A stretch of DNA of 64,000 bases. Origin: Flavobacteriaceae bacterium. GTDB taxonomy: Bacteria > Bacteroidota > Bacteroidia > Flavobacteriales > Flavobacteriaceae. Positions within the stretch are counted from its first letter, which is position 1, and every line of letters begins with the position of its first letter. The position numbers and the translations under genes are program-made. The stretch spans positions 1-64,000 of the forward strand of contig JAQWIL010000003.1 in the NCBI GenBank assembly GCA_029248885.1, given 5' to 3'. This document shows, piece after piece, positions 9,975 through 18,151 of the stretch. Below the pieces are notes generated by a model. It ran no database searches and was not told where the DNA came from. It was given only the letters and a program-made list of their open reading frames with translations.

Positions 9975-11394
9975 AACGTTACATTTTATACAAAGGGGTC
10001 TTTATTTTGGGTTGCTGCTGCTGGTGTCCACGGGCTATTCACAAATTAGTTATTCCACTTATCACCAGAAAAATAATACCTCAAAGCTTCATTTTAATCC
10101 TGTACTATTTGTTGCCGATTCTATAACCAAACACATCGATATCCAATCTTTTGCGTTGGAAACAAATTTGAATTTTAGATATAGTGACCTGATTCAAAAG
10201 GGGACAGGGGATTTGGCAGACTCTCTTGTTTTGGATTTTAATCGATTTCGAAAGGCCTTAGACAAACAAAATTATCTTGATTTCAGCGGAGAAGTTCTTC
10301 TCGTTCAGTTTGGCTTTGTTTCGAATCCTGATGATTACGAGGTCGATGATGAAATAAAAAAAACCAGGCGTTCTTATTATGGATTTGCAATACGACAACG
10401 TGCAACTGGTGGGTTTAGTTTTGATCAGAACTATATTGAATTGCTAACCCAAGGCAATGGACCCTTCTATGATCAGAACTTCTCAACAGGGCATGCTAGA
10501 ATCAACAGCTCGGTGTATAGCGAATTGAGTGCGACTTATGCAAGGGAAATAAACAATAAACTATGGCTTGGTCTCCGATTAAAATATTTACTGGGTGGGC
10601 TTAACATTACCACAAATAAGCTTGCCCTGTCTCTCCGTGGATACGAAACAGACAACGAGCTTGAGGTTGGTGCACAGGCCGATATACGCGTTTCTGGACC
10701 CATAGAATTTACTTTCGATGCTTACGACTTTATTGATGAGATCAGCATGGACTCCCCCAGTCAGATCTTTTCAACTGACAATCCGGGCTATGCGGTAGAT
10801 TTGGGACTTGTCTATACAGTCAGTCCAAAGCTCGTGCTGAGCGCCGCTGTAACGGATATCGGCCAAATTCGATGGAAAAATGATGTCAAACAACTAACCC
10901 TCGACACAACATATCGCTACACAGCTCCTGATTTCAGTGACTCGATTGACGATCAGGCAGACAACTATAAAAGCCCAGAAGATGTATTAGACGAGCTTAC
11001 AGAGGACATCAAAAATGAATTTGGATTTCAGCTCACTGAAGATTCCTACACAGAGCAATTGCCATATACGATTTCGATGGGTGCAGAGTTTCGCGTGCTT
11101 AAAAATCTTGACTTTGGCGCAATGTATGCGCACTACGCTTCTCCTCATTACCAGCGTGACACCTATGCATTTTCTGCTAATCTTGGTATTCGCAATGCAC
11201 TGAGCTTATCACCTACGATGATAATCGTTGATGGCGATACCGTTTGGGCTTGTGCTGCAGCGTTTCGTTTTGGCCCTTTGCAATTCCATATGGCAATAAA
11301 TGATTTTGGTGGCATTGCGACTCCAGCCGATGCACAAGGAATCGGGATCCAAATGGGAATGAGCTATGTTTTTCCTTTTGCGTTAAAGCCATAG
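9958..11394 (+). CDS. Putative outer-membrane beta-barrel protein, DUF5723-like (copy 1)
   Basis: The 478-residue protein has a signal peptide ending at GYSQ near residue 29. After it come a conserved N-terminal block (LHFNPVL), LADSLVLDFNRF, a PFYDQNFSTGHARIN block, and many amphipathic strands ending in SYVFPFALKP. This looks like an outer-membrane barrel, and I assign it tentatively to the Bacteroidota DUF5723 group from memory. It overlaps the preceding lipoprotein gene by 17 bases. Starts at 9958 (ATG) or 9964 (ATG, two codons later) are both possible. The next gene is clearly a paralogue. Confidence 0.85.
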   Translation: MLMNIKTLHFIQRGLYFGLLLLVSTGYSQISYSTYHQKNNTSKLHFNPVLFVADSITKHIDIQSFALETNLNFRYSDLIQKGTGDLADSLVLDFNRFRKALDKQNYLDFSGEVLLVQFGFVSNPDDYEVDDEIKKTRRSYYGFAIRQRATGGFSFDQNYIELLTQGNGPFYDQNFSTGHARINSSVYSELSATYAREINNKLWLGLRLKYLLGGLNITTNKLALSLRGYETDNELEVGAQADIRVSGPIEFTFDAYDFIDEISMDSPSQIFSTDNPGYAVDLGLVYTVSPKLVLSAAVTDIGQIRWKNDVKQLTLDTTYRYTAPDFSDSIDDQADNYKSPEDVLDELTEDIKNEFGFQLTEDSYTEQLPYTISMGAEFRVLKNLDFGAMYAHYASPHYQRDTYAFSANLGIRNALSLSPTMIIVDGDTVWACAAAFRFGPLQFHMAINDFGGIATPADAQGIGIQMGMSYVFPFALKP

Positions 11395-11692
11395 TTGTAC
11401 CCAAAAACGACACTTCGTCTTTTCGGATGATTTTTTTGATTTCGCCATAAAAGTCATAATCTTCAAACTCCATCTGATTTTTTCCTGTTGTCAACCAATT
11501 GCTTGAAAACAAGCACTCTCTTATGTGGACTGACCATTATTTGTAATTTTTTCGATTGATAATCAATCTTTTTAAAAAATAAATTCGCTTTTCACTACCC
11601 CATAACCTACTGCAAATGCCACTTCTAAGTAGGTTGATTTAATATTGTCACACAAAGAAAATTTCAAAAAAAACTTGAGTTTTTAGATTTAT
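11395..11692. other. 298-base gap between the two barrel paralogues
   Basis: The gap is AT-rich, with no RNA gene or clear terminator. On the minus strand, bases 11395-11512 are open and read like protein (NQMEFEDYDFYGEIKKII), but that frame then runs antisense into the upstream gene. I treat it as unexplained and do not call it a gene. A weak TAGATTTA box at 11684-11691 is the only promoter-like signal. Confidence 0.4.
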
Positions 11693-13282
11693 TTGTATAA
11701 ATTTAAATTCCAAATCTTACGAAATATCAAACTAGCAAGGCCCCTAATACACAGACTTTCGAGTTCGCTACTGCCCATCATTGCTAATCTTGTTTTCAGA
11801 AAATTTTGCTTTCCACAATTATTATGTACACAAAAAACACAGAAAAACCGGCTTATAAAGGAAAACCGATTACAGCTAAAGAATTGGATTAATTTAGCAG
11901 CGTTACTTGTTTTTTTTGTTGGTTCGGGACAAGTAAATTACACCACTTATTTTTTAAAGAATAATCCCGCCAAAAATACTTTTAATCCTGCACTTTATAA
12001 AACAAACAATTTTGTTAAACATTTTAGTTCTCAATCTACTCTACAAATCAACACCAATCTAAACTATACCGATTTGGTCGAAAAAGGATCTGGAGAGCTG
12101 GCAGATTCACTTGTATTAAATATAGACCGATTTACTTCAAATATTCATCATATTGGATATGTAGACTTGAACACAGAGTTTAGCTTTTTTCAAGTCGGGT
12201 TTGGTGTAAATTCAAAACGAGTTGTGCTTAGAAAAAAAACACCGCGTTATGTTGAATTTTCTTTAAAGAAAAAAAATTATGCAAGTGTTGATGTCAACAA
12301 GAACTATTTACTGTTGCTGACGAAAGGGAATGCACCTTTTTTTGAAGAAGATTTCTCAACAGGTCATGCAGGAATCAATTTATCTTCCTATATGGAACTT
12401 GGAGTTACCCACAGTCGACCATTACTGGAAAACCTAGTCGTTGGGTTGCGTTTAAAGATCTTATTTGGGCTGCTTAATTTCAACACCAAGACATTTGAGT
12501 TTGGGTTTAAGGGGCAGAGTAAGGACAATGTTTTCAGCACATCTGCCGATGTTCACATTCAAATGTCTGGTCCTATTGACGTGACATTAAACGCTGATGC
12601 ATTTTTTGAAAGTGTATTATTTGGATCCGTACCGATTCCATTTCAATTTAATAACCCTGGGATCGCATTCGACTTTGGAGTCGTATATGATTTCTCACCA
12701 AAATTACGGTTTGCAGCATCAGTCAATGACATCGGAAAAATATGGTGGACTCATGAAACGAAGCAGTTAGCAGTACACACAAACGATCAATTTGAACCTT
12801 TTGATTTGGGTTTGCTTATTGATAACGAAAACAACGACTCGATTGAAAAATGGCTGAACGAAACTGCCAATCAACTGAAAGACTCTTACCGATTGACTAA
12901 ATCATTTGGCGCATACTCCGAAAACCTACCATTTACTCTTAATACAAGTTTGCAATATGAATTGAATCCATTTTTTGATGTTGGATTGTTACTGTCACAT
13001 CGGATCGCACAAAATTTCAAGTATTCAAACCTGCTTTTATCTGCAAATTTTGGAATTTACGACGATTTCAGTCTATCCCCTGTATTGGTTTTACAAAAGC
13101 GGGGTTATTTTATTGGTTGTTCCACGTTGTTTAGAATCGATGCCTTACAATTTTCTCTAGCGTTAAATGATCTGCAAGGAATTGTAAACCCAGCAAAAGC
13201 AAAGGGACTTGGCGGATTGTTTGGGATCAGTTATGTGTTCCCTTTGAAAAAAAAAGGACGGGGAGGGCGTTATTCGTCCTGA
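11693..13282 (+). CDS. Putative outer-membrane beta-barrel protein, DUF5723-like (copy 2, start uncertain)
   Basis: It aligns along its length with the preceding barrel protein: NPAKNTFNPAL matches TSKLHFNPVL, LADSLVLNIDRF matches LADSLVLDFNRF, and NAPFFEEDFSTGHAGIN matches NGPFYDQNFSTGHARIN. Both end in a SYVFP motif. The signal peptide is the stretch NLAALLVFFVGSGQ at about residues 68-81. The upstream 65 residues are basic and unlike a signal peptide, and no in-frame ATG, GTG or TTG lies between the TTG at 11693 and the signal. The true start may be a rare codon near 11855, or the 5' end may be damaged. The 3' end overlaps the convergent mscS-type gene by 13 bases. Confidence 0.7.
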   Translation: MYKFKFQILRNIKLARPLIHRLSSSLLPIIANLVFRKFCFPQLLCTQKTQKNRLIKENRLQLKNWINLAALLVFFVGSGQVNYTTYFLKNNPAKNTFNPALYKTNNFVKHFSSQSTLQINTNLNYTDLVEKGSGELADSLVLNIDRFTSNIHHIGYVDLNTEFSFFQVGFGVNSKRVVLRKKTPRYVEFSLKKKNYASVDVNKNYLLLLTKGNAPFFEEDFSTGHAGINLSSYMELGVTHSRPLLENLVVGLRLKILFGLLNFNTKTFEFGFKGQSKDNVFSTSADVHIQMSGPIDVTLNADAFFESVLFGSVPIPFQFNNPGIAFDFGVVYDFSPKLRFAASVNDIGKIWWTHETKQLAVHTNDQFEPFDLGLLIDNENNDSIEKWLNETANQLKDSYRLTKSFGAYSENLPFTLNTSLQYELNPFFDVGLLLSHRIAQNFKYSNLLLSANFGIYDDFSLSPVLVLQKRGYFIGCSTLFRIDALQFSLALNDLQGIVNPAKAKGLGGLFGISYVFPLKKKGRGGRYSS

Positions 13283-14511
13283 GGTTGACTCATCTCAAAG
13301 CTCTGCAATCCAAAATAATATAATGCAGCCAACAAATGATCAAAAATATCCGCAGTCAGGTGCTCGTATGCCACCCACTCTTTATCATTGCTAAAGGCAT
13401 AAACTTCCAAAGGAGTTGCGCCAAATTGGTTTGCAGGGAGCTGGCGACACATCACAGTGAGTTTGTCACTGATTTTGGGATGCGTTTTTAGGTAATTCTC
13501 AACATACTGTCTGTAAATCCCCAAGTTGGTCAGATTTCGACCATTAATGGCAAGCGACTTATTACTTTTAGACACTTGATTCTCTTGATCGATTTCAGAA
13601 GTTCGCTCTGAGAGATAGGAAGAAATTCGTTCAATTTGATGCATTTTTTCCAATTCGCCACTTTCCAGAAAACGAATACTCGGCGTACTGATCAGAATGG
13701 AGCGTTTGATTCGTCGTCCAGCAGACTCAGCCATACCACGCCAATTCTTAAAGGAATCAGAAATCAGGTTATAAGTTGGAATCGTGGTAATGGTTTTGTC
13801 AAAGTTTTGAATTTTAACAGTCGACAGATTGATCTCGATCACATCCCCGTCAGCGCCGTATTTTTCCATGGTTACCCAGTCGCCCATACGCACCAAATCA
13901 TTGGCTGCAATCTGAATACTGGCAACAAACCCCAAAATGGTGTCTTTAAAAACCAACAGCAGTACAGCAGATAGTGCCCCCATTGCCGTTAGGAAATATC
14001 CGACATCTTTACCTGTGAGGATGGAAAAAATAATAATAATCCCGATTGCCCAAATGAGCAACATAAAGACTTGTATGTAACTGTCGATGGGCTTGTCTTT
14101 AAATGAATCTAGTGTTAGCAAAAAAGAACGTAGCGTTTGAAGAATACTTCGAAAAATCCAAATGGTTACGATGACTCCATAGACGTTGAGTGAGGTCAGG
14201 ACAACAGATGTTACGTATGGGCTATCAACAATCCAAAATGGCACAACAGACAATAGAAAAAAGTAGGGGACGACCCTGGAAAAATAGAGTGGGAATTCGG
14301 AAGATAAAAGATAATCATCTAGATGTGTTTTTGTCCGCTTGGAAAGCTTTTTCAAAAAACTGCTAACGACTAACTTTGATGCAGCTGCTAACAAAAAGGA
14401 GATTCCAAGTAGTAGGGAAGAGATAATCAGAAAGTCAATCCACCAAACGAGTCCAAGATTTATGTTTTGACCATTTAACAACTCTATTAAGAAATAACGA
14501 TTATATTCCAT
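13270..14511 (-). CDS. MscS-family mechanosensitive channel, YbdG/MscM type
   Basis: The 413-residue membrane protein has about five N-terminal transmembrane segments and the pore-lining helix plus beta-domain of the MscS family (LVFKDTILGFVASIQIAANDLVRMGDWV, in two halves around residues 190-220). Length, topology and the extended C-terminal domain match E. coli YbdG (415 residues) rather than the shorter MscS. Such channels open on membrane tension to release solutes during hypo-osmotic shock. I chose ATG at 14511; a TTG two codons upstream is possible. The gene is divergent from the histidine kinase gene, and a strong hairpin lies in its leader. Confidence 0.9.
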   Translation of the reverse strand: MEYNRYFLIELLNGQNINLGLVWWIDFLIISSLLLGISFLLAAASKLVVSSFLKKLSKRTKTHLDDYLLSSEFPLYFSRVVPYFFLLSVVPFWIVDSPYVTSVVLTSLNVYGVIVTIWIFRSILQTLRSFLLTLDSFKDKPIDSYIQVFMLLIWAIGIIIIFSILTGKDVGYFLTAMGALSAVLLLVFKDTILGFVASIQIAANDLVRMGDWVTMEKYGADGDVIEINLSTVKIQNFDKTITTIPTYNLISDSFKNWRGMAESAGRRIKRSILISTPSIRFLESGELEKMHQIERISSYLSERTSEIDQENQVSKSNKSLAINGRNLTNLGIYRQYVENYLKTHPKISDKLTVMCRQLPANQFGATPLEVYAFSNDKEWVAYEHLTADIFDHLLAALYYFGLQSFEMSQPQDE

Positions 14512-14564
14512 ATTCAAGCAAATTCATTACTTTTAATTCAATTATAAAGATAGCCAAAGATTAT

Positions 14565-14602
14565 AAAAAACGCCTGCACAGAGTAGATATGTCGTGCAGG
14601 CG
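14565..14602 (-). terminator. 9-bp stem hairpin with U-tract on the minus strand, in the leader of the mscS-type gene
   Basis: CGCCTGCAC at 14571-14579 pairs perfectly with GTGCAGGCG at 14594-14602 around a 14-base loop. Read on the minus strand, the stem is followed at once by six T (14565-14570), the form of an intrinsic terminator. It lies about 55 bases upstream of the mscS-type start, not after a gene on that strand, so attenuation or a protein-binding inverted repeat are alternatives. Confidence 0.6.
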
Positions 14603-14671
14603 TAAAACAATAACTAACAAAAAATTATTAAGACGTTATATTTATTACATTTATCGTGCCAAAATTTTAAA

Positions 14672-15862
14672 ATGATGTTTCAACGAGCTTTGATTCCCTT
14701 TTTTTTGCTTGTTATCAGTGTGTTTTTTGGAGTCAGGGCGCAAACGTTTACGGTTGTTCCTGATCGGATTGAATATATAAATCCAAAAACACATAAACTC
14801 ATTACGATAACAGAAAACCTTAGAGATTTTAAATCGGTTAAACTTTCTCGAGTCGATAATTATTTTGCCATTCACTTCCCAAAAAATGATACCACCACTA
14901 TTGAAAAACTCAATTACTTCTTTAAGCTCTATACCTCAAAAGCTTCAGATGAGTGGATCAGTTTTGAGGAAGAGTTGCGCTTGGTTGGTCTCAAAAACGG
15001 TGACTATACTTTGTTGATTATGGCAAGATCTGATGCCGGTCAACAATCACAAAACACTTTAGAGATACATATGGATGTACCACCACCATATTGGAGGACT
15101 TGGTGGTTTACGCTTTGTATTCTCGTGCTTGTTTTGGGAATCTTGTTATTGTGGAGGTCATACGAATACCACATCATTAAAATCAAGAAAGACCGCGATT
15201 TGCAGATTTCAAATTTAGAGGCGCATGCCTACCGTGCCCAAATGAATCCGCATTTTATTTTTAATGCCCTCAATGGTATGCAAGCGGCAATGCTACTACG
15301 TGGCGAGCAGGAGTTCAATAAATATATCACCTCATTCTCCAAACTAATACGCAACACCTTTGAAATGAGTAACCTCGATAGGCTACCTCTTAAAGACGAG
15401 TTGGATTATATTGAAAACTACATTGCATTACAAGCACTTCGGCTCGAAAAAGCCATTCACACAACCATTACCATAGATGATAATATTGAGCCTGATGTCA
15501 CCTATCTGCCTTGTATGATGCTGCAGCCAATCGTGGAGAATGCAATTGTTCACGGACTGATCAAAAAAGAAGGAGAAAACAAGATTGATATTCACTTTCT
15601 GAAACTCCCATATTTTTTAAAATGCCGAATTACAGACAATGGAATTGGTCGCAAAGCTGCTGCAAAACAAAGTGAGAAGTATAAAAAAACACATAAGTCC
15701 TTTGCCACCCAAATTATGAAGCAGCGAATCGATATTTTTAACTATTACAACAAGCATGAATTGAGTTTTAGTATCGAGGATTTATATGATGACAAAGGGA
15801 AACCCAGTGGAACTGCGGTGAGCTTGATGATACCACTCGACTTTAAGTCGCGTGAGAAATAA
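14672..15862 (+). CDS. LytS/YehU-type sensor histidine kinase
   Basis: The order is: signal peptide (to about residue 24), a single extracytoplasmic beta-domain of about 110 residues resembling the Y_Y_Y module of larger two-component sensors, a transmembrane helix near residues 143-165 (WWFTLCILVLVLGILLLW), then the His_kinase dimerisation region with phospho-acceptor His194 in NPHFIFNALN, and an ATPase region with Asn290 in VENAIVHG and a DNGIG loop. No LytTR response regulator is adjacent, so the partner must be elsewhere. The short sensor lacks the beta-propeller common in Bacteroidota homologues. The 3' end overlaps the convergent GHMP kinase gene by 20 bases. Confidence 0.9.
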   Translation: MMFQRALIPFFLLVISVFFGVRAQTFTVVPDRIEYINPKTHKLITITENLRDFKSVKLSRVDNYFAIHFPKNDTTTIEKLNYFFKLYTSKASDEWISFEEELRLVGLKNGDYTLLIMARSDAGQQSQNTLEIHMDVPPPYWRTWWFTLCILVLVLGILLLWRSYEYHIIKIKKDRDLQISNLEAHAYRAQMNPHFIFNALNGMQAAMLLRGEQEFNKYITSFSKLIRNTFEMSNLDRLPLKDELDYIENYIALQALRLEKAIHTTITIDDNIEPDVTYLPCMMLQPIVENAIVHGLIKKEGENKIDIHFLKLPYFLKCRITDNGIGRKAAAKQSEKYKKTHKSFATQIMKQRIDIFNYYNKHELSFSIEDLYDDKGKPSGTAVSLMIPLDFKSREK

Positions 15863-16757
15863 GTTCGGAATAGGGGATGCAAACTGTATATCCTTTTGTT
15901 TTAAAATATGCTTTACTGTTTTTGGGACCACAAGCCAGGACAAAATCACCACCCCAGGCACCTAAACTTTTAACAACCCCTTCATAGTCAGAAAAGGCAG
16001 TCTGCTGAACAGGCGGGATACCGATCAGTTTGGATATGATGCTTTCATGAGCGAGCATCAGGGTTTGAAACTCACTCACTTTTTGGGTTTTTACAAATCG
16101 CTTTGTCAAGGTATTTAGGGCATTGCGTACCTCATCCGATACACCCCGATAGTGATTTTGTATCGAAGTCCGACTGTTTTGTTTCTTGTTCAGATACACA
16201 AAAAATAAATGCTCATGAAATGGAGGCGCAAAAGCAACATCTACCACAGTTGGCTGTTGATCAATTAGTTGATAGGTAATCGGATTGTATTTTTGGGCGC
16301 AAGCGATGTCATAACCACTTCCTCCAAAAACCTTTTGTTGGATATAAAATGGATTCACATTAGCCCATTGCGCCACATTATTGACCAATGTCGAGGAACT
16401 GCCCAATCCCCAGTCTTTGGAAAATCCAAGTTGGGTTTCAACGACAAATCCAGTAGAGTTTACCAAAAAATCAGGATTAAGTTCACGTGCTACCAGCAAA
16501 ATTTGCTGCAATCGAGTAGTGGTTTCGTTTCTCTGTAAAGTTGACTGAAAGTCTTTGACATGAAAATGATCTTCAAACCAAATGTTTCCATCCACGTCCT
16601 TTGCGATCCAGTGTATTCCAGGGTCTTCTCTGTTAATGACCATCAAGCTTTGCCCCAGTTTGGTTGGTAAAGCAAGCGCACAGGTGCCGTCAATCACCGC
16701 GTATTCACTGGTAATCAGGAGTTTTCCAGAGCTAAAAAAGCTTAGGTTTTTCGCCAT
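15843..16757 (-). CDS. GYDIA-family GHMP kinase (candidate mevalonate-pathway kinase)
   Basis: The 304-residue protein has the GHMP N-terminal motif GKLLITSEYAV, the phosphate-binding loop GLGSSST at 117-123, and the signature GYDIA at 148-152 that names this Bacteroidota family. Its start lies inside the 3' end of the HMG-CoA reductase gene (16-base overlap), so the two are co-translated. Mevalonate kinase and diphosphomevalonate decarboxylase occur elsewhere in the window. By elimination this enzyme may phosphorylate 5-phosphomevalonate, but that is inference; the family match itself is firm. Confidence 0.9.
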   Translation of the reverse strand: MAKNLSFFSSGKLLITSEYAVIDGTCALALPTKLGQSLMVINREDPGIHWIAKDVDGNIWFEDHFHVKDFQSTLQRNETTTRLQQILLVARELNPDFLVNSTGFVVETQLGFSKDWGLGSSSTLVNNVAQWANVNPFYIQQKVFGGSGYDIACAQKYNPITYQLIDQQPTVVDVAFAPPFHEHLFFVYLNKKQNSRTSIQNHYRGVSDEVRNALNTLTKRFVKTQKVSEFQTLMLAHESIISKLIGIPPVQQTAFSDYEGVVKSLGAWGGDFVLACGPKNSKAYFKTKGYTVCIPYSELISHAT

Positions 16758-18067
16758 ACCATAAGTGCTTGTTCAACAGTATTAAAGCTGACAACATTGG
16801 TTTTAAAATGCTCAACCATTGCTCGTTTTTCAGCTTCGGTCGCACCCATTTGATTCAGAATATTGAGCAAATGCATTTTCATATGTCCCTTCTGAATGCC
16901 AGTCGTTACCAATGAGCGCAATGCGGCAAAGTTCTGTGCCAATCCACTGACCGCCATGATTAGCATAAGCCCTTCTGCATTTGGACTCTGCAACAATTCA
17001 TGTGACCATTTCACCATTGGGTGGAGATTGGTTAGACCTCCGACTGTGCCAACAGCCAAAGGCACTTCGAGTTCAAACCAAAACGTCTCATCTTTGATCC
17101 AGGCTTTGGAAAGCCCTCTGTACTGCCCATCTTGAGCAGCATAGGCATGAATACCTGCTTCAATGGCTCTAAAATCATTCCCAGTAGCAATCGCCAAGGC
17201 ATCGATTCCATTCATTATGCCTTTGTTGTGCGTTACCGCTCTGTAGGGGTTTTGATGTGCGATGTGTACCGCTTGCACAAGTTTTTGAGCCAGTAGATCT
17301 CCATCATCTCCCAAATCTGAAATAGCGCAGCTCACCCATGCTTTTACGCGACTTCCGGGAACGTAGTTGGACAAAATGCTCATCACCACCTCGATTTGTT
17401 TTTCATGTTCTGAAAATGGAGAATAACTAGCAGCTTCCTTTTGGAGTGTTTTGGCAAGCTGTTCGAGGCATGAATTGATAAAATTGGCACCCATTGCATC
17501 TGCAGTTTCAAAACGCACATGCAATTGGTAATAATCTTTTAAACTCTCGGTGCTATCAACCAATTCAATATCGACAATGCCACCACCGCGCTTGCGCATG
17601 TTTTTGGTAATGCCTACTGTTTCTTGGAGTAGTTTGGGTTTGATAGTGGTAAAAAACGCAGCGAGTTTTTGGTGAGATCCCGAAAACAGAAAGTGTACCT
17701 GACCCGTTTTCTCTGTGCCGATAATTTTGGCGTGAAATCCGCCACGCGTTGACCAGAACTTGGCCGCATTGGCCGAGGCAGCAACCACCGAGCTCTCCTC
17801 TGTGACCATGGGCAGCACGTAGGGTTTTTCGTTAATCACAAAGTTTGGCGCAACAGCCACCGGTAAGTAAAAATTGCTTACCCCATTTTCGATAAACTCA
17901 TCATGTAATTGTTGTAGTTTTTCGTCCGTATGCCAATAGGTTTCCAAGACACTTTTGGCTTGTTGGGGATTGTCAAAGCAAGTTTGGGAAATCCATTCGA
18001 TTTTCTCTTGTTTTGATTTTTTGGAAAAGCCCGAAACCAATCCGTTGTGCACCCGATTGTTTGCCAT
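16742..18067 (-). CDS. mvaA: Hydroxymethylglutaryl-CoA reductase, class II (degradative-type family)
   Basis: The 441 residues have the class II HMG-CoA reductase layout: TEESSVVAAS near 89-98 with the catalytic Glu, DAMGANFINS, THNKGIMNGIDA with the catalytic Lys, ATGNDFRAIEAG for the nucleotide site, and a C-terminal GHMKMH with the catalytic His. The enzyme interconverts HMG-CoA and mevalonate. Although class II is labelled degradative, in flavobacteria it serves the biosynthetic mevalonate route, which fits the kinase gene fused behind it by overlap. A TATCTTTG promoter box ends only 4 bases before the ATG, so the mRNA may be leaderless. Confidence 0.95.
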   Translation of the reverse strand: MANNRVHNGLVSGFSKKSKQEKIEWISQTCFDNPQQAKSVLETYWHTDEKLQQLHDEFIENGVSNFYLPVAVAPNFVINEKPYVLPMVTEESSVVAASANAAKFWSTRGGFHAKIIGTEKTGQVHFLFSGSHQKLAAFFTTIKPKLLQETVGITKNMRKRGGGIVDIELVDSTESLKDYYQLHVRFETADAMGANFINSCLEQLAKTLQKEAASYSPFSEHEKQIEVVMSILSNYVPGSRVKAWVSCAISDLGDDGDLLAQKLVQAVHIAHQNPYRAVTHNKGIMNGIDALAIATGNDFRAIEAGIHAYAAQDGQYRGLSKAWIKDETFWFELEVPLAVGTVGGLTNLHPMVKWSHELLQSPNAEGLMLIMAVSGLAQNFAALRSLVTTGIQKGHMKMHLLNILNQMGATEAEKRAMVEHFKTNVVSFNTVEQALMVWRKT

Positions 18068-18071
18068 GGTG

Positions 18072-18079
18072 CAAAGATA
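18072..18079 (-). promoter_or_regulatory. -7 box TATCTTTG of the HMG-CoA reductase operon
   Basis: An exact TAnnTTTG match on the minus strand. Only CACC separates it from the ATG, which places the expected start of transcription at or next to the start codon. Confidence 0.65.
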
Positions 18080-18151
18080 AGGGATATTGAACAGGAAAGT
18101 TAATTATTGAAAAATCATATATTAGCATCACTCAAATAAAAAATTAAAGAA

